From Polynucleobacter sp. MWH-Svant-W18 (lineage in GTDB: Bacteria; Pseudomonadota; Gammaproteobacteria; Burkholderiales; Burkholderiaceae): DNA of 64,000 nt. The notes beneath the pieces were generated by a model. The model made no database searches. It was not told the DNA's origin and saw nothing but the letters and a program-made list of their open reading frames with translations. Shown here piece after piece: positions 20,324 to 30,655 of this stretch. Position numbers and translations under genes: made by a program. The stretch is taken from the NCBI RefSeq assembly GCF_018687495.1, contig NZ_CP061293.1, positions 744,001-808,000 of the forward strand. The letters run 5' to 3'. How positions within the stretch are numbered: position 1 is the first letter of the stretch; every line of letters begins with the position of its first letter.

Positions 20324-21760
20324 ATGAGCCAAGCTTTTGATGTACTCGTAATCGGTGGTGGCCCCGGTGGCTATATTGCCGCCATTCGCGCAGCACAACT
20401 CGGTTTCAAAGTTGCCTGTGCTGAATCCAATAGCTATGATGATCCTAATGGTGAGCCACGCTTAGGTGGAACCTGCTTGAATGTGGGTTGCATTCCCTCT
20501 AAGGCCTTGCTAGCCTCTTCTGAAGAATTTGAGAAGATTGGCCACCATGCTGCTGATCATGGTATCAAGGTGGGTTCTGTCAGTATCGATTCTGCAAAGA
20601 TGGTGGCACGTAAGGACGATATTGTTACAAAGATGACTGGCGGTATTCAGTTTCTGTTCCGCAAGAACAAAATCACTTTACTCAAGGGTCATGCCTCTTT
20701 TGAAGGTAAAGGTGCTGATGGCTATCAGGTCAAAATTGACGGTAAAGATAAAGAAACCGTTACAGCGAAGAACGTCATCATTGCAACAGGCTCTAAAGCA
20801 CGTCATTTGCCTGGCTTAGCGGTTGACAACGTGTTGATCTGCGATAACGAAGGTGCTTTGAAGTTTGATTCCGTGCCTAAGAAATTAGGCGTCATCGGTG
20901 CTGGTGTTATTGGTTTGGAGCTTGGCTCCGTATGGCGTCGTCTTGGCTCAGAAGTCACTGTGCTTGAAGCATTGCCATCATTCTTGGCGGCCTGCGATGT
21001 GAGCATTGCTAAAGAAGCCCAAAAGCTCTTCACTAAGCAGGGTTTAAACATCAATATGGGTGTGAAAATCGGCGATGTGAAAGCAGATAAGAAAGGTGTA
21101 GTTGTTAATTACACCGACAGCGCTGGTAAAGCTGCCAAATTAGAATGCGATCGTTTGATCGTTTCTGTTGGCCGTGTACCCAATACCGATAAATTAGGAT
21201 TAGACAAGATTGGCCTCAAAGTTGATGAGCGTGGTTTCATTCCCATTGATGATCATACCTGTGCGACTTCGGCCCCTGGTGTTTACGCTGTAGGTGACGT
21301 GGTGCGTGGACCCATGTTGGCTCACAAAGCAGAAGACGAAGGTGTTCTGGTTGCTGAAGTGATTGCAGGTCAAAAGCCGCATATCGATTACAACTGCATT
21401 CCATGGGTAATCTATACCGATCCTGAAATTGCTTGGGTTGGTAAAACTGAGCAGGCTTTGAAAGAAGCTGGCATTGCTTACAAGGTTGGTCAATTCCCAT
21501 TCGCAGCTAACGGCCGCGCATTAGGAATGGGGCGTTCTGATGGTTTCATCAAAGTATTGGCTGATGCAAAGACCGATGAAATCCTCGGTGTTCACATCAT
21601 TGGACCGAATGCCTCTGACTTAATTGCAGAAGCTGCTGTAGCAATGGAGTTCAAAGCAGCCGCAGAAGATATTGCTCGTATCTGTCATCCGCATCCAAGC
21701 TTGTCAGAAGTGATGCGTGAAGCTGCATTAGCGACGGATCAACGCGCATTAAATATGTAA
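20324..21760 (+). CDS. lpdA: Dihydrolipoamide dehydrogenase (E3)
   Basis: A 478-residue flavoprotein: FAD-binding [11 protein letters not shown] at the N-terminus, redox disulfide [14 protein letters not shown] (about 47-60), NAD-binding [13 protein letters not shown] near 190 and the catalytic HPHPSLSE histidine near 455. Reoxidises the lipoyl group of E2. Preceded by AGAAGGGAAG and the third gene of the operon. Confidence 0.96.
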   Translation: MSQAFDVLVIGGGPGGYIAAIRAAQLGFKVACAESNSYDDPNGEPRLGGTCLNVGCIPSKALLASSEEFEKIGHHAADHGIKVGSVSIDSAKMVARKDDIVTKMTGGIQFLFRKNKITLLKGHASFEGKGADGYQVKIDGKDKETVTAKNVIIATGSKARHLPGLAVDNVLICDNEGALKFDSVPKKLGVIGAGVIGLELGSVWRRLGSEVTVLEALPSFLAACDVSIAKEAQKLFTKQGLNINMGVKIGDVKADKKGVVVNYTDSAGKAAKLECDRLIVSVGRVPNTDKLGLDKIGLKVDERGFIPIDDHTCATSAPGVYAVGDVVRGPMLAHKAEDEGVLVAEVIAGQKPHIDYNCIPWVIYTDPEIAWVGKTEQALKEAGIAYKVGQFPFAANGRALGMGRSDGFIKVLADAKTDEILGVHIIGPNASDLIAEAAVAMEFKAAAEDIARICHPHPSLSEVMREAALATDQRALNM

Positions 21761-22864
21761 TTGAAAACCATTGAGTTTTACCAACAAGAATTAAAGACGC
21801 GCGGGTATCACACCGATCCCGCGCAGCTTCGCGCTGTAGAGCGTCTCCAGCAGTGCGAAGATGAGTGGATCGCCTATAAAGAGATCCGTAGTAATAACCT
21901 CAAGAAAAAGCTTTTTAAACCTAAGCTACCCCGTGGTATCTATCTATGGGGTGGAGTAGGGCGTGGCAAGTCTTTCTTGATGGACTGCTTTTATGCGGCA
22001 TCCCCTTTAGAAAAAAAGATTCGGATTCATTTTCATGAGTTTATGCGTGAGGTGCATCGTGAGCTCCACGAGCTCTCGGGTTTATCAGACCCGCTAGATG
22101 AGCTTGCTAAGCGGATTTCGAATCGCTATCGCCTTATTTGTTTCGATGAGTTTCATATCAACGATATTGCTGATGCAATGATTCTGTATCGCTTGTTGAG
22201 TGCGCTATTTGAAGATCGTGTGCAATTTGTGATGACGTCTAACTACCGTCCCGATCAGCTCTATCCCAATGGCCTGCATCGCGACCGCTTAATTCCGGCG
22301 ATCAAATTGCTGGAAGAAAAACTCGATGTTTTAAATGTGGATGCAGGCAATGACTATCGCCGTGTACAGATGGCGCAAGTCGAAGCCTATCTCACCCCAG
22401 TGAATCAGCAGTCTGAGGATCGTTTGCTGCAGATGTTTCAAACGCTCATTGGTAATCAACAAGAGACTGAAAGACCTGTTTTGAATATTGAATCTCGTGA
22501 GCTGCGCCCACTCCATATGGCTGATGGTGTAGTGTGGTTTGATTTTCAAACCCTGTGTTGTGGACCGCGTTCCCAAAATGACTATTTAGAGATCGCCAAA
22601 CAATTTCACACGGTCATTCTTTCTGGGGTACCGTACATGCCACCGAAAATGACGAATGAAGCACGCCGCTTTATTTGGCTCATTGACGTTTTATACGACC
22701 ATAAGGTCAAACTCATCATCTCGGCAGAGGTACCGGCTCCGGATCTCTATACCGAGGGCCAAATTACCGCTGAATTCTCCAGAACCGTGTCCCGCCTCAT
22801 TGAGATGCAGTCTCGCGACTACCTGGACGCACCGCGCCGGGTAATTGATACCAGCTTGACCTAA
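21761..22864 (+). CDS. zapE: Cell-division-associated ATPase ZapE (AFG1 family)
   Basis: A 367-residue AFG1/ZapE-family P-loop ATPase with Walker A GGVGRGKSF (about 65) and Walker B LICFDEFHI (about 126). In E. coli ZapE modulates FtsZ rings under stress. The TTG start directly follows the lpdA stop, so it is probably translated as part of the sucAB-lpdA transcript; a better start was not found. Confidence 0.9.
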   Translation: MKTIEFYQQELKTRGYHTDPAQLRAVERLQQCEDEWIAYKEIRSNNLKKKLFKPKLPRGIYLWGGVGRGKSFLMDCFYAASPLEKKIRIHFHEFMREVHRELHELSGLSDPLDELAKRISNRYRLICFDEFHINDIADAMILYRLLSALFEDRVQFVMTSNYRPDQLYPNGLHRDRLIPAIKLLEEKLDVLNVDAGNDYRRVQMAQVEAYLTPVNQQSEDRLLQMFQTLIGNQQETERPVLNIESRELRPLHMADGVVWFDFQTLCCGPRSQNDYLEIAKQFHTVILSGVPYMPPKMTNEARRFIWLIDVLYDHKVKLIISAEVPAPDLYTEGQITAEFSRTVSRLIEMQSRDYLDAPRRVIDTSLT

Positions 22865-22873
22865 AATAGGGTC

Positions 22874-23725
22874 ATGAGTAGCTTTTCCCCCATAAATGCC
22901 GATTTGCATTGCCATTCAGTGATTTCTGATGGCACCCTGACACCTGAGATGCTTGCCGAGCGCGCTAAAGCGAATGGTGTGCATTTATGGGCGTTGACGG
23001 ATCACGATGAGTTAGGTGGTCAGAACCGTGCTAGAGCTGCAGCCAATGCATTAAAACTAGATTACTTGGCGGGCGTTGAGATTTCTGTCACTTGGATGGG
23101 TGAGACCATTCACATTGTTGGGTTAGGGATTGATGATCAACATGCGGGAATTATCGAAGGCTTACGAATGACGCGCGATGGTCGGGGTAATCGCGCCAAG
23201 CTGATTGCCGAGCAGCTATTAAAGGTCGGTATACCAGGAGCATATGAAGGCGCACTTCATCACGCTGGTAATCATGATCTGATTTCAAGAACCCACTTTG
23301 CGCGTTTTTTAGTGGAGGCGGGTGTTTGCAAAGATACCCAACAAGTATTTAAAAATTATTTGGTTGAAGATAAACCAGGCTATGTGCCACATATGTGGGC
23401 CAATCTGGATAATGCAGTTGCTTGGATTAAGGCGGCTGGTGGCGTTGCGGTGATTGCTCATCCGGGTCGCTATAGTCGACTTAATGCTATGCAGATGGAT
23501 GAGCTTTACAAACACTTTAAGGATATCGGCGGCCTAGCCATTGAAGTCATCACTGGTAGCCATACTCCGGATCAATATCAAGCCTTTGGAAAGATTGCCC
23601 AGCAATATGGTTTCTTGGCTTCCCGCGGTTCTGATTTTCACAGTCCTGATGAGAGCCATATCGATTTAGGTAACTTACCCCTTTTACCGGACCACCTCAC
23701 ACCCGTGTGGTCCGCATTTCACTAA
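22874..23725 (+). CDS. PHP-domain phosphoesterase (RNase AM / YciV type)
   Basis: A 283-residue metal-dependent phosphoesterase: ADLHCHSVISDGTLTPEMLA at the N-terminus and LTDHDELGG near 40, with later GRYSR and SDFHSP metal ligands. Relatives (E. coli YciV/Rnm) hydrolyse 3',5'-nucleoside bisphosphates and trim 5' ends of rRNA. Adjacent to trpS here, as YciV is adjacent to trp genes in enterics. Confidence 0.87.
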   Translation: MSSFSPINADLHCHSVISDGTLTPEMLAERAKANGVHLWALTDHDELGGQNRARAAANALKLDYLAGVEISVTWMGETIHIVGLGIDDQHAGIIEGLRMTRDGRGNRAKLIAEQLLKVGIPGAYEGALHHAGNHDLISRTHFARFLVEAGVCKDTQQVFKNYLVEDKPGYVPHMWANLDNAVAWIKAAGGVAVIAHPGRYSRLNAMQMDELYKHFKDIGGLAIEVITGSHTPDQYQAFGKIAQQYGFLASRGSDFHSPDESHIDLGNLPLLPDHLTPVWSAFH

Positions 23726-23750
23726 TTCATGACAAAGACAAAGAATAAAG

Positions 23751-24953
23751 ATGTTTGCTGAACGCGTTCTCTCCGGTATGCGACCTACTGGTAATTTGCA
23801 CCTTGGCCACTACCATGGTGTGCTCAAGAACTGGGTGCGCTTGCAGTCTGAGTATCCCTGCTTCTTTTTTGTTGCTGACTGGCATGCGCTCACGACTCAC
23901 TATGAAACTCCTGAGGTGATTGAACAATCCGTTTGGGATATGGTGATTGATTGGTTGGCAGCAGGCGTTGACCCTAATCAGGCAACCTTATTTATTCAAA
24001 GTAAAGTTCCTGAGCATGCAGAGCTATTCCTGTTACTCTCCATGGGAACCCCATTGGGCTGGCTTGAGCGGGTGCCTACCTATAAAGATCAAATTGAAAA
24101 ATTAAAAGAGAAAGATCTGCAAACCTACGGATTTTTGGGGTACCCCTTGCTACAGGCTGCTGATATTTTGATGTACCGCGCTCAATTTGTTCCTGTTGGC
24201 GAAGACCAAGTTCCCCACGTTGAGATGACAAGAGAAGTGGCGCGTCGTTTCAACTATTTATATGGTCGTGAACCTGGTTTTGAAGAAAAGGCCTTAGAGG
24301 CGGTGAAGAAGTTAGGTAGCAAACGCGCCAAAATGTATGCAGAGTTACGCATTGCCTATCAAGAGCGTGGCGATGATGAAGCACTAGAGCAGGCTAAAGC
24401 CTTGCTGCAAGAAGCGCAAAGTTTGTCGATGGCTGATCGAGAAAGACTATTTGGTTTCTTAGAGGGTGCTCGCAAAATTATTCTTCCTGAGCCACAAGCT
24501 TTGCTGACTGCAGCAGCTCGTATGCCTGGTATCGATGGCCAAAAGATGTCTAAATCTTATGGCAATACGATTAGCATTCGCGAAGAACCTGAAGAGGTGA
24601 TTAAAAAGATCCGCACCATGCCTACAGATCCTGCTCGAGTACGTAGAACCGATGCTGGTGATCCTGCACGTTGTCCGGTTTGGCAGTTGCATACCGTCTA
24701 TTCAGATGAAGAAGTAAAGCAATGGGTTGAGAAGGGCTGTAAATCTGCGGGTATTGGCTGCCTTGAGTGCAAGCAACCCGTGATTGATGCGATTTTGTTA
24801 GAGCAACAGCCGATGTTTGAGCGTGCCCAAAAGTATTTGGATGATCCTAGCTTATTACGCTCCATCATTGCTGATGGCTGTGATCAAGCGCGCAAGGTTG
24901 CCCAAGAAACAATGCGTGAGGTCCGTGAAGCAATGGGCCTTGCATACGACTAA
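23751..24953 (+). CDS. trpS: Tryptophanyl-tRNA synthetase
   Basis: A 400-residue class I synthetase; the HIGH-type motif is GNLHLGHYHG (about 13-22) and the KMSKS motif appears as GQKMSKSYGN (about 262-271). Slightly longer than the 334-residue E. coli enzyme because of a helical insertion (about 180-235) that is common in betaproteobacterial forms. The next gene starts within 11 bases of the stop. Confidence 0.95.
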   Translation: MFAERVLSGMRPTGNLHLGHYHGVLKNWVRLQSEYPCFFFVADWHALTTHYETPEVIEQSVWDMVIDWLAAGVDPNQATLFIQSKVPEHAELFLLLSMGTPLGWLERVPTYKDQIEKLKEKDLQTYGFLGYPLLQAADILMYRAQFVPVGEDQVPHVEMTREVARRFNYLYGREPGFEEKALEAVKKLGSKRAKMYAELRIAYQERGDDEALEQAKALLQEAQSLSMADRERLFGFLEGARKIILPEPQALLTAAARMPGIDGQKMSKSYGNTISIREEPEEVIKKIRTMPTDPARVRRTDAGDPARCPVWQLHTVYSDEEVKQWVEKGCKSAGIGCLECKQPVIDAILLEQQPMFERAQKYLDDPSLLRSIIADGCDQARKVAQETMREVREAMGLAYD

Positions 24954-24963
24954 GGCTGTAGAC

Positions 24964-25527
24964 TTGCCCATTTCACACGAAGCAATTTTGGACGCCTCTG
25001 CGTGGGTGCAACGTTTTGCTGCTCTTATTCCAAAAAACGGGGAAGTTTTAGATCTGGCTTGTGGATCTGGGCGACATTCTAAATTTTTGGCTGATCTGGG
25101 ATATTCAGTGTTGGCAGTGGACCAAGATATTTCTGCCGTCTCTGATTTAAAGTTGGCTGCTGTTACCCCGAAATGCCTAAATCTTGAGCAAGATATCTGG
25201 CCACTAACTGAAATCCAATTTAGTGGAATTGTGGTGACAAACTACTTGTATCGGCCCCATCTGGACCAGTTGCCTGCAATTCTCGAAAAGGATGGAGTTT
25301 TGATCTATGAAACCTTCGCCCATGGGAACGCGGAATTTGGCAAACCCTCAAACCCCAATTTCCTCTTAAATTCAGGGGAATTACTGTCTTTTGCACACCG
25401 TCATGGCCTGCACGTCATAGCGTATGAGGATATTTATGTGGATCAGCCCAAAGCAGCCATGGTTCAGCGCCTTTGTGCTGTAAAAGGGGCGTTAAAAGGC
25501 CACATTCCGTTACAATTTCAAGCTTAA
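24964..25527 (+). CDS. SAM-dependent methyltransferase, class I
   Basis: About 187 residues. Motif I is [15 protein letters not shown], followed by the acidic strand end AVDQD, both characteristic of Rossmann-fold methyltransferases. The frame extends upstream into trpS to 24817, but a TTG at 24964 has AAGG eight bases before it (24952-24955) and gives a normal N-terminus, so I choose it; the TTG at 24940 is the alternative. Substrate unknown; TehB-like small-molecule methylation is possible. Confidence 0.8.
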   Translation: MPISHEAILDASAWVQRFAALIPKNGEVLDLACGSGRHSKFLADLGYSVLAVDQDISAVSDLKLAAVTPKCLNLEQDIWPLTEIQFSGIVVTNYLYRPHLDQLPAILEKDGVLIYETFAHGNAEFGKPSNPNFLLNSGELLSFAHRHGLHVIAYEDIYVDQPKAAMVQRLCAVKGALKGHIPLQFQA

Positions 25528-25552
25528 GACAGTCAAAATCGGTATATATACG

Positions 25553-26476
25553 TTGGCAAATACAGTTCAATCTCCAGGCGGTAAAAAGACCATTTCTGGC
25601 AGCATGCCAGCTATTGTTACGCCAATGCATGAAGACGGTAGCTTAGATTACCCAGCTTTGCGACACTTGCTTGATTGGCACGTCGCTGAGGGTTCCGACG
25701 GAATCGTGATTGTCGGTACCAGTGGAGAATCTCCAACTGTTTCTGTAGAAGAGCACTGTGAATTAATTCGGGTTGCAGTCGAGCATATCGCGGGCCGCAT
25801 TCCAGTAATTGCTGGAACCGGTGGAAACTCCACTACAGAAGCAATTGAATTAACCCAGTTTGCTAAAAATGTTGGTGCTGATGCGAGCTTGCAAGTTGTG
25901 CCTTACTACAACAAGCCAAGCCAAGAGGGCATGTATGCCCACTTTAAGAAAATTGCAGAGTCCGTCGATCTACCAGTAATTTTGTACAACGTCCCCGGCC
26001 GTACCGTAGCAGATTTGGCTGGTGAGACCGTAGTGCGATTGGCTGGCGTGCCAGGCATCATCGGTATTAAAGATGCTACCGGTAGTCTGGAGCGCGGTAC
26101 CTTGTTAATTGCGGATCTACAACGTGTTGGCCATCGTGATTTCTCGGTATTTTCTGGTGATGACCTAACTGCAGCAATGCTGATGCTCATGGGTGGCAAG
26201 GGAAATATATCCGTCACTGCCAATGTGGCTCCACGCCTGATGCATGAGCTATGTGTTGCAGCGATGTCAGACGATGTGAAAAAAACACGTGAGATTCAAT
26301 ACAAATTATTAGCAGTGCATAAAGCAATGTTTATAGAGGCAAATCCCATCCCAGTGAAATGGGCCCTACATGAAATGGGTAAGATCACTGCGGGCATTCG
26401 CTTGCCGTTAACCCCTTTGAGCGCTACTTTACGTGAGCCCTTGAAGGCAGCATTAAAACAGGCTAACTTGATATGA
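25553..26476 (+). CDS. dapA: 4-hydroxy-tetrahydrodipicolinate synthase
   Basis: Condenses pyruvate with aspartate semialdehyde in lysine/diaminopimelate synthesis. Schiff-base lysine in [11 protein letters not shown] (about 173), the tyrosine in YNVPGRT (about 145) and GTSGESPTV (about 57) are present. The TTG start at 25553 gives 307 residues; an ATG at 25604 would remove the N-terminal tail (compare the 292-residue E. coli enzyme). The stop overlaps the bamC start by four bases. Confidence 0.95.
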   Translation: MANTVQSPGGKKTISGSMPAIVTPMHEDGSLDYPALRHLLDWHVAEGSDGIVIVGTSGESPTVSVEEHCELIRVAVEHIAGRIPVIAGTGGNSTTEAIELTQFAKNVGADASLQVVPYYNKPSQEGMYAHFKKIAESVDLPVILYNVPGRTVADLAGETVVRLAGVPGIIGIKDATGSLERGTLLIADLQRVGHRDFSVFSGDDLTAAMLMLMGGKGNISVTANVAPRLMHELCVAAMSDDVKKTREIQYKLLAVHKAMFIEANPIPVKWALHEMGKITAGIRLPLTPLSATLREPLKAALKQANLI

Positions 26477-27621
26477 TGAATTTGATGCAAATCCTTCGCC
26501 GCTATTTAGCGATTCTTGGTCTGATGATGACCATTGTTGCTGGATTAACTGCCTGTAAATCAGTTACTAGCAACGACACTGTGGATTACAAAGCTAACGG
26601 AGCAGTCCGTGGACCCAATTTGTCTTACCCACCAGATTTGATCACTGCTCAAGCAGATCGTCGTTACATTGTTCAAGATGGCACTGCCACGATGTCAGAG
26701 TACAACGCAGCCTTGAAAAAATCTGTCCAAATGCGCAGCAATGTGATGACCGGTATTCCGGGTATGCGGATTGCGCGTGATGGTGAGCGTCGCTGGTTGG
26801 TTGTTGATAAACCAGCAACAGAACTCTACCCACAAGTAAAAGATTTCTGGCAAGAAAATGGTTTTCTATTAGTGGTGGATTCTCCATCGACAGGCATTAT
26901 GGAAACTGACTGGGCAGAAAACCGCGGCAAGATTCCACAAGACTGGCTTCGCTCCACAATAGGCGGCGCCTTAGATTCAGTCTACGACACTGGTGAGCGC
27001 GATAAATACAAAACACGCTTAGAGGCTCCAAAACCGAACGAGACTGAGATTTATATTACGCAAAAGGGTGCGCTAGAGAAGTGCGTAACTGATACCACTG
27101 GCTCATGCCTTTACACCATTTGGACGAGTCGTCCTAATGATCCAGAATTAGAAGCGGTCTTCTTGGCTCGTTTGATGGAGCGCCTTGGTATGACTCAAGA
27201 GCAAGCCAAGGCAATGGTGGCTACTCCTCTGGGTCCAAAGACTCCAAAAGCAAAATTAGTTGAAGAGGGTACTAATACCGCATTCATCGAGTTGGGCGCA
27301 GGTTTTGATCGTTCTTGGCGTGATGTCGGCTTGGCCCTGGATCGTTCCAACTTCACGGTTGAAGATCGTAACCGCTCTGCTGGTGTTTACTACGTGCGTT
27401 ACGTAAACTCAAAGAATATCGAAGAGTCTAAAGGCTTCTTCTCTAATCTGTTTAGTAGTAAAGACGACTCAAAGCTGAAGGCTAAGAAATATCAAGTGGT
27501 TGTTAAGAGCACAGGTGAAAATTCAGCAAGCGTTTATGTGCAAGATGCTGATGGCAAGCCAGAGAATACTCCTGCTGGCATCCAATTACTCACTTTGCTG
27601 ACGGATCAGCTAACCAAGTAA
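26473..27621 (+). CDS. bamC: Outer-membrane assembly lipoprotein BamC
   Basis: A 382-residue lipoprotein (hydrophobic N-terminus, lipobox LTAC near residue 28) with two helix-grip domains, matching BamC/NlpB of the beta-barrel assembly machine. A dapA-bamC pair with an ATGA overlap is a well-known conserved arrangement. Ends before a bidirectional terminator. Confidence 0.9.
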   Translation: MMNLMQILRRYLAILGLMMTIVAGLTACKSVTSNDTVDYKANGAVRGPNLSYPPDLITAQADRRYIVQDGTATMSEYNAALKKSVQMRSNVMTGIPGMRIARDGERRWLVVDKPATELYPQVKDFWQENGFLLVVDSPSTGIMETDWAENRGKIPQDWLRSTIGGALDSVYDTGERDKYKTRLEAPKPNETEIYITQKGALEKCVTDTTGSCLYTIWTSRPNDPELEAVFLARLMERLGMTQEQAKAMVATPLGPKTPKAKLVEEGTNTAFIELGAGFDRSWRDVGLALDRSNFTVEDRNRSAGVYYVRYVNSKNIEESKGFFSNLFSSKDDSKLKAKKYQVVVKSTGENSASVYVQDADGKPENTPAGIQLLTLLTDQLTK

Positions 27622-27647
27622 ATTGACTCACAAATTCTGGGAGCAAT

Positions 27648-27676
27648 AAAAAAGCCGCTGTGAAGCGGCTTTTTTT
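27648..27676. terminator. Bidirectional terminator between bamC and the mini-lipoprotein
   Basis: AGCCGCT-GTGA-AGCGGCT flanked by a six-A tract on the left and a seven-T tract on the right, serving the two convergent genes. Confidence 0.88.
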
Positions 27677-27690
27677 CTTCAAGAAGAAGA

Positions 27691-27867
27691 TTACTTCTTA
27701 GCGTCAGCAGCAGGAGCAGCTGGTGCAGCAGGAGCAGCAGCAGGAGCTTCAGCAGCAGGAGCAGCAGGAGCAGCAGCAGGAGCTTCAGCAGGTTTTGCTT
27801 CTTCTTTTTTACCGCAAGCGGCCAAAGCGATAGCGAACATTGCAACGAGTACGAGTGACTTCTTCAT
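27691..27867 (-). CDS. Tiny Ala/Pro-rich lipoprotein, 58 residues
   Basis: Starts MKKSLVLVAMFAIALAACGK: a signal peptide with lipobox LAAC (Cys 18), then a charged KKEEAKP segment and a low-complexity Ala/Pro/Glu tail built from repeats of EAPAAAPAAPAA, ending ADAKK. On the coding strand AGAGGAAA stands a correct distance before the ATG. The GC-skewed repeats create a leucine-rich shadow frame on the same strand that should not be annotated. Probably a small outer-membrane or periplasmic tether; function unknown. Confidence 0.83.
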   Translation of the reverse strand: MKKSLVLVAMFAIALAACGKKEEAKPAEAPAAAPAAPAAEAPAAAPAAPAAPAADAKK

Positions 27868-27969
27868 TTGTAATTTCCTCTTAAAAATTAAACAACAATT
27901 ACCGGTAATTGTGTCGAAAATTCCAAGGGATTATCCCTAGGTGATTTCCAGTATTTATTATAGCCATGT

Positions 27970-29208
27970 CTATATTTCATCCTCAAAAACAAGCCAGCCC
28001 GCGAGGTAGGCTTCGTAGAGGCTACCCCCTGAAGAGCCCTTAAGGTTCGGATTTAAAAGCGATTTTTCGGCCGATAGAGTTTGCCAGGCGCGTGCCACAT
28101 CATTGGCTTGGCCGCGACTCACATTCTCCCCATTGCAAAACACGGTTTTTCCCAGGCTAAGGATGCGAGTCTGGGGGCTGCTCACCAGTCTAGTTGAAGC
28201 TAAATGACGGGCAAATTTTGCAGGACTTAATGGCTTGTTTGGGCCATTAAAAAAAGCCTGTTGTTTTGGCTCGGATAGATAGGCAGTGATCCCCGGTAAA
28301 AAACGATCTACCTGATCTAATTTCAACTGTTTGAGTTTGACTGCAATTTGCGCAATAAGTTCTTCGGGCAATTGCTCAGCATGAGTAGTTGCTTTCTGTC
28401 TTGGGTCTGCAAATTTTTTCTCTAACTCTGGAATATCTTCCAGGGATTCTGCCAAACGCCACAATCCCTCTTGAAGTAATTCTTTGTAACTGGGTGAGCG
28501 AAATCCAACTGACCAGGTTTGGCATCCTGCATCTAAAGCAATGCCATCATGCGCAATATGGGGCGGTAGATACAGCATATCTCCTGGCTCTAATACCCAG
28601 TCATGTTCTGCCTGAAAGTTCTGCAAAATTTTCAGAGGCAAGTTTGGCTCGAGGCTTAAATCTTTTTGCTCTGATACGCGCCATCTTCTTCGACCTGCCA
28701 TCTGAATTAAAAACACATCATAGGAATCAAAATGAGGTCCAACACCACCACCAATTCCGGCAATGCTGATCATCAAATCATCTAGGCGGGCATCGGGGAT
28801 AAAGCGAAACCAAGACAGAATCCTGGCTGCGTCAGGGTGGTGAGCCTCCATGCCCTGAAGAAGCAGTGTCCAGTTTGGTTTGCTGGTTGATGGGATCGTT
28901 TTTTTGCTAAATGGCCCTGTTTCAAAGCTCCATGGCTTCGCTTGAATTAATCTGGATTCAACTTGCTCCTGATTGGCTAGTTTGTAAAGTTCTGCGGCCG
29001 AAATGGGGCTGTCTAGAGTTTCATGATTCTGGCTTGCCAGTGCAAATGCAGGGATGGCACCACGGACTAAGAGGGGCTTTTTATGCCAATACCGATCCAT
29101 GAATGCCTGAGGGCTAATTCCGCCAAATAGGGCCCATGGCTCATTTAGGGGCAGGTTTTTCGGTGCCCGCGGGGGCTGATAGGGCTTGCTCAAGTAAAAT
29201 GCAGTCAT
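27970..29208 (-). CDS. JmjC/cupin-type ribosomal oxygenase (YcfD/RoxA family)
   Basis: A 412-residue 2-oxoglutarate/Fe(II) oxygenase. The iron site is visible as GPHFDSYDVFLIQ (His and Asp, about 160-163) and PPHIAHDG (second His, about 225). N-terminal PQAFMDRYWHKKPLLVRGAI (about 34) is typical of the family that hydroxylates an arginine in ribosomal protein L16 in E. coli. Length equals that of YcfD with its C-terminal winged-helix region. Divergent from the SlyD-like gene. Confidence 0.87.
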   Translation of the reverse strand: MTAFYLSKPYQPPRAPKNLPLNEPWALFGGISPQAFMDRYWHKKPLLVRGAIPAFALASQNHETLDSPISAAELYKLANQEQVESRLIQAKPWSFETGPFSKKTIPSTSKPNWTLLLQGMEAHHPDAARILSWFRFIPDARLDDLMISIAGIGGGVGPHFDSYDVFLIQMAGRRRWRVSEQKDLSLEPNLPLKILQNFQAEHDWVLEPGDMLYLPPHIAHDGIALDAGCQTWSVGFRSPSYKELLQEGLWRLAESLEDIPELEKKFADPRQKATTHAEQLPEELIAQIAVKLKQLKLDQVDRFLPGITAYLSEPKQQAFFNGPNKPLSPAKFARHLASTRLVSSPQTRILSLGKTVFCNGENVSRGQANDVARAWQTLSAEKSLLNPNLKGSSGGSLYEAYLAGWLVFEDEI

Positions 29209-29260
29209 AAGTAAAAGCTGAATATAAACTCATTAAAAACATATGTTCGACAGAATTCGC

Positions 29261-29866
29261 ATGAAGATTGAAAAAAACACCATCGTATCCCTGCGTTACA
29301 AGCTAACCGATGCCCAAAACAATGTGATCGAAGAGCCTGATTCTCCGATGGTATACCTGCACGGTGGCTATGAGGGTACTTTCCCGAAAATTGAAACCCT
29401 TTTGGATGGTCAAGATATTGGTTATGAAGCTACGATTCAACTCGAGCCCAGCGAGGCTTTTGGTGAGTATGATCCAGAGCTCTTGAAGATCGAGCCCCGT
29501 ACACGCTTTCCAGAACCACTTGAAGTGGGCATGCAATTTGAAGGTGTTCCCGACGCTGATGCGGAAGAAGACTCCGATGCACACGATGAATCAGACTCCG
29601 ATGACGAACCTTTGATTTATACCGTTACCGATGTTGCAGACAATCAAGTAGTACTTGATGGCAACCATCCCTTAGCAGGTATGGCGCTGCGTTTCTGGGT
29701 GCAGGTAGAGGATGTTCGTGCGGCTACAGATGAAGAGATTGCGAACCGTCACCCAGCCGGTGGTGAGGGCTTTACTTTTGGTATGCCGAACGATGATGCT
29801 GACGAGGATGAATTCCCTGGAACTGCCTTAGGCGCAAGTACGCATAATCCCCGCACACTGCACTAA
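29261..29866 (+). CDS. slyD: SlyD-like FKBP peptidyl-prolyl isomerase
   Basis: About 200 residues beginning MKIEKNTIVSLRYKL, the SlyD/SlpA FKBP fold, with YLHGGYEGTFPKIE and GYEATIQLEPSEAFGEYDP as expected. The insert-in-flap region carries an unusual acidic stretch (DADAEEDSDAHDESDSDDE, about residues 100-118), and the tail is Asp/Glu-rich rather than the metal-binding His-rich tail of E. coli SlyD. An upstream ATG at 29243 is an alternative start. Confidence 0.86.
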   Translation: MKIEKNTIVSLRYKLTDAQNNVIEEPDSPMVYLHGGYEGTFPKIETLLDGQDIGYEATIQLEPSEAFGEYDPELLKIEPRTRFPEPLEVGMQFEGVPDADAEEDSDAHDESDSDDEPLIYTVTDVADNQVVLDGNHPLAGMALRFWVQVEDVRAATDEEIANRHPAGGEGFTFGMPNDDADEDEFPGTALGASTHNPRTLH

Positions 29867-29873
29867 ATCAAAG

Positions 29874-30632
29874 TTATTCTTTAAGCCATTCTTTAATGGC
29901 ATCGAGGTCCCGCTTGGTATCGCTTTGACCAGGAGCCTGTGCTGGCGCGTTACTGAGCTTAGCCAAGGCTTTTTCAAGAGCCGCAATCTTGGCTTCTTGC
30001 TCAATGGTGGCATCAATCAAACCCTTGAGTGCCATGGATACGGGGTCATCCACATTTGGTGTGACACCATAAGCAGAAAAATATTCTTTGGTTTTGCTAT
30101 CAGGACTTTGTGGTAAATCTGGATGCAAGACGCGCGCCGGTATACCAACAGCAGTAGCGCCTGCCGGAATTTCTTTTAACACCACAGCGTTTGAACCAAT
30201 ACGTGCGCCATCACCCACAGTAAAACCGCCGAGTACTTTTGCACCTGCACTCACAACGACACCTTTACCCAGAGTTGGGTGGCGCTTAACGCCCTTATAA
30301 AGTGATGTGCCACCGAGAGTGACGCCTTGGTAGATGGTGCAGTCATCACCGATTTCAGCAGTCTCGCCAATCACAATTCCAAGACCATGATCTAAAAATA
30401 CGCGACGACCAATCTTGGCCCCCGGATGAATTTCAATGCCGGTAATAAAACGCGCAAACATGGAAGAGACCCGTGCAATCCATTTTAGGTCCAGATTCCA
30501 CAAGAAGTGCGCGATACGATGAAAGAACACCGCATGCAGACCTTGGTAGCAAGTAATCACCTCGAGACGGTTTCTGGCAGCAGGGTCTCTGGCAATAATG
30601 GAGTCGACTTGGTCGAATAGGGAATTAAACAT
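29874..30632 (-). CDS. cysE: Serine O-acetyltransferase
   Basis: Makes O-acetylserine for cysteine synthesis. A 252-residue protein with N-terminal helices and a left-handed beta-helix of hexapeptide repeats; the catalytic-loop signature [19 protein letters not shown] (about 87-105) and GVTLGGTS are intact. A helical C-terminal extension (about 205-252), beyond the usual CysK-binding end, is predicted. Shares an orientation with trmJ upstream. Confidence 0.94.
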   Translation of the reverse strand: MFNSLFDQVDSIIARDPAARNRLEVITCYQGLHAVFFHRIAHFLWNLDLKWIARVSSMFARFITGIEIHPGAKIGRRVFLDHGLGIVIGETAEIGDDCTIYQGVTLGGTSLYKGVKRHPTLGKGVVVSAGAKVLGGFTVGDGARIGSNAVVLKEIPAGATAVGIPARVLHPDLPQSPDSKTKEYFSAYGVTPNVDDPVSMALKGLIDATIEQEAKIAALEKALAKLSNAPAQAPGQSDTKRDLDAIKEWLKE

Positions 30633-30655
30633 ATTTTGATTTTAACGGGATGCGC

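Noticed and set aside
27606..27845. Leucine-rich minus-strand open frame
   Set aside because: It is an out-of-frame shadow of the Ala/Pro-rich mini-lipoprotein on the same strand and runs through the terminator.
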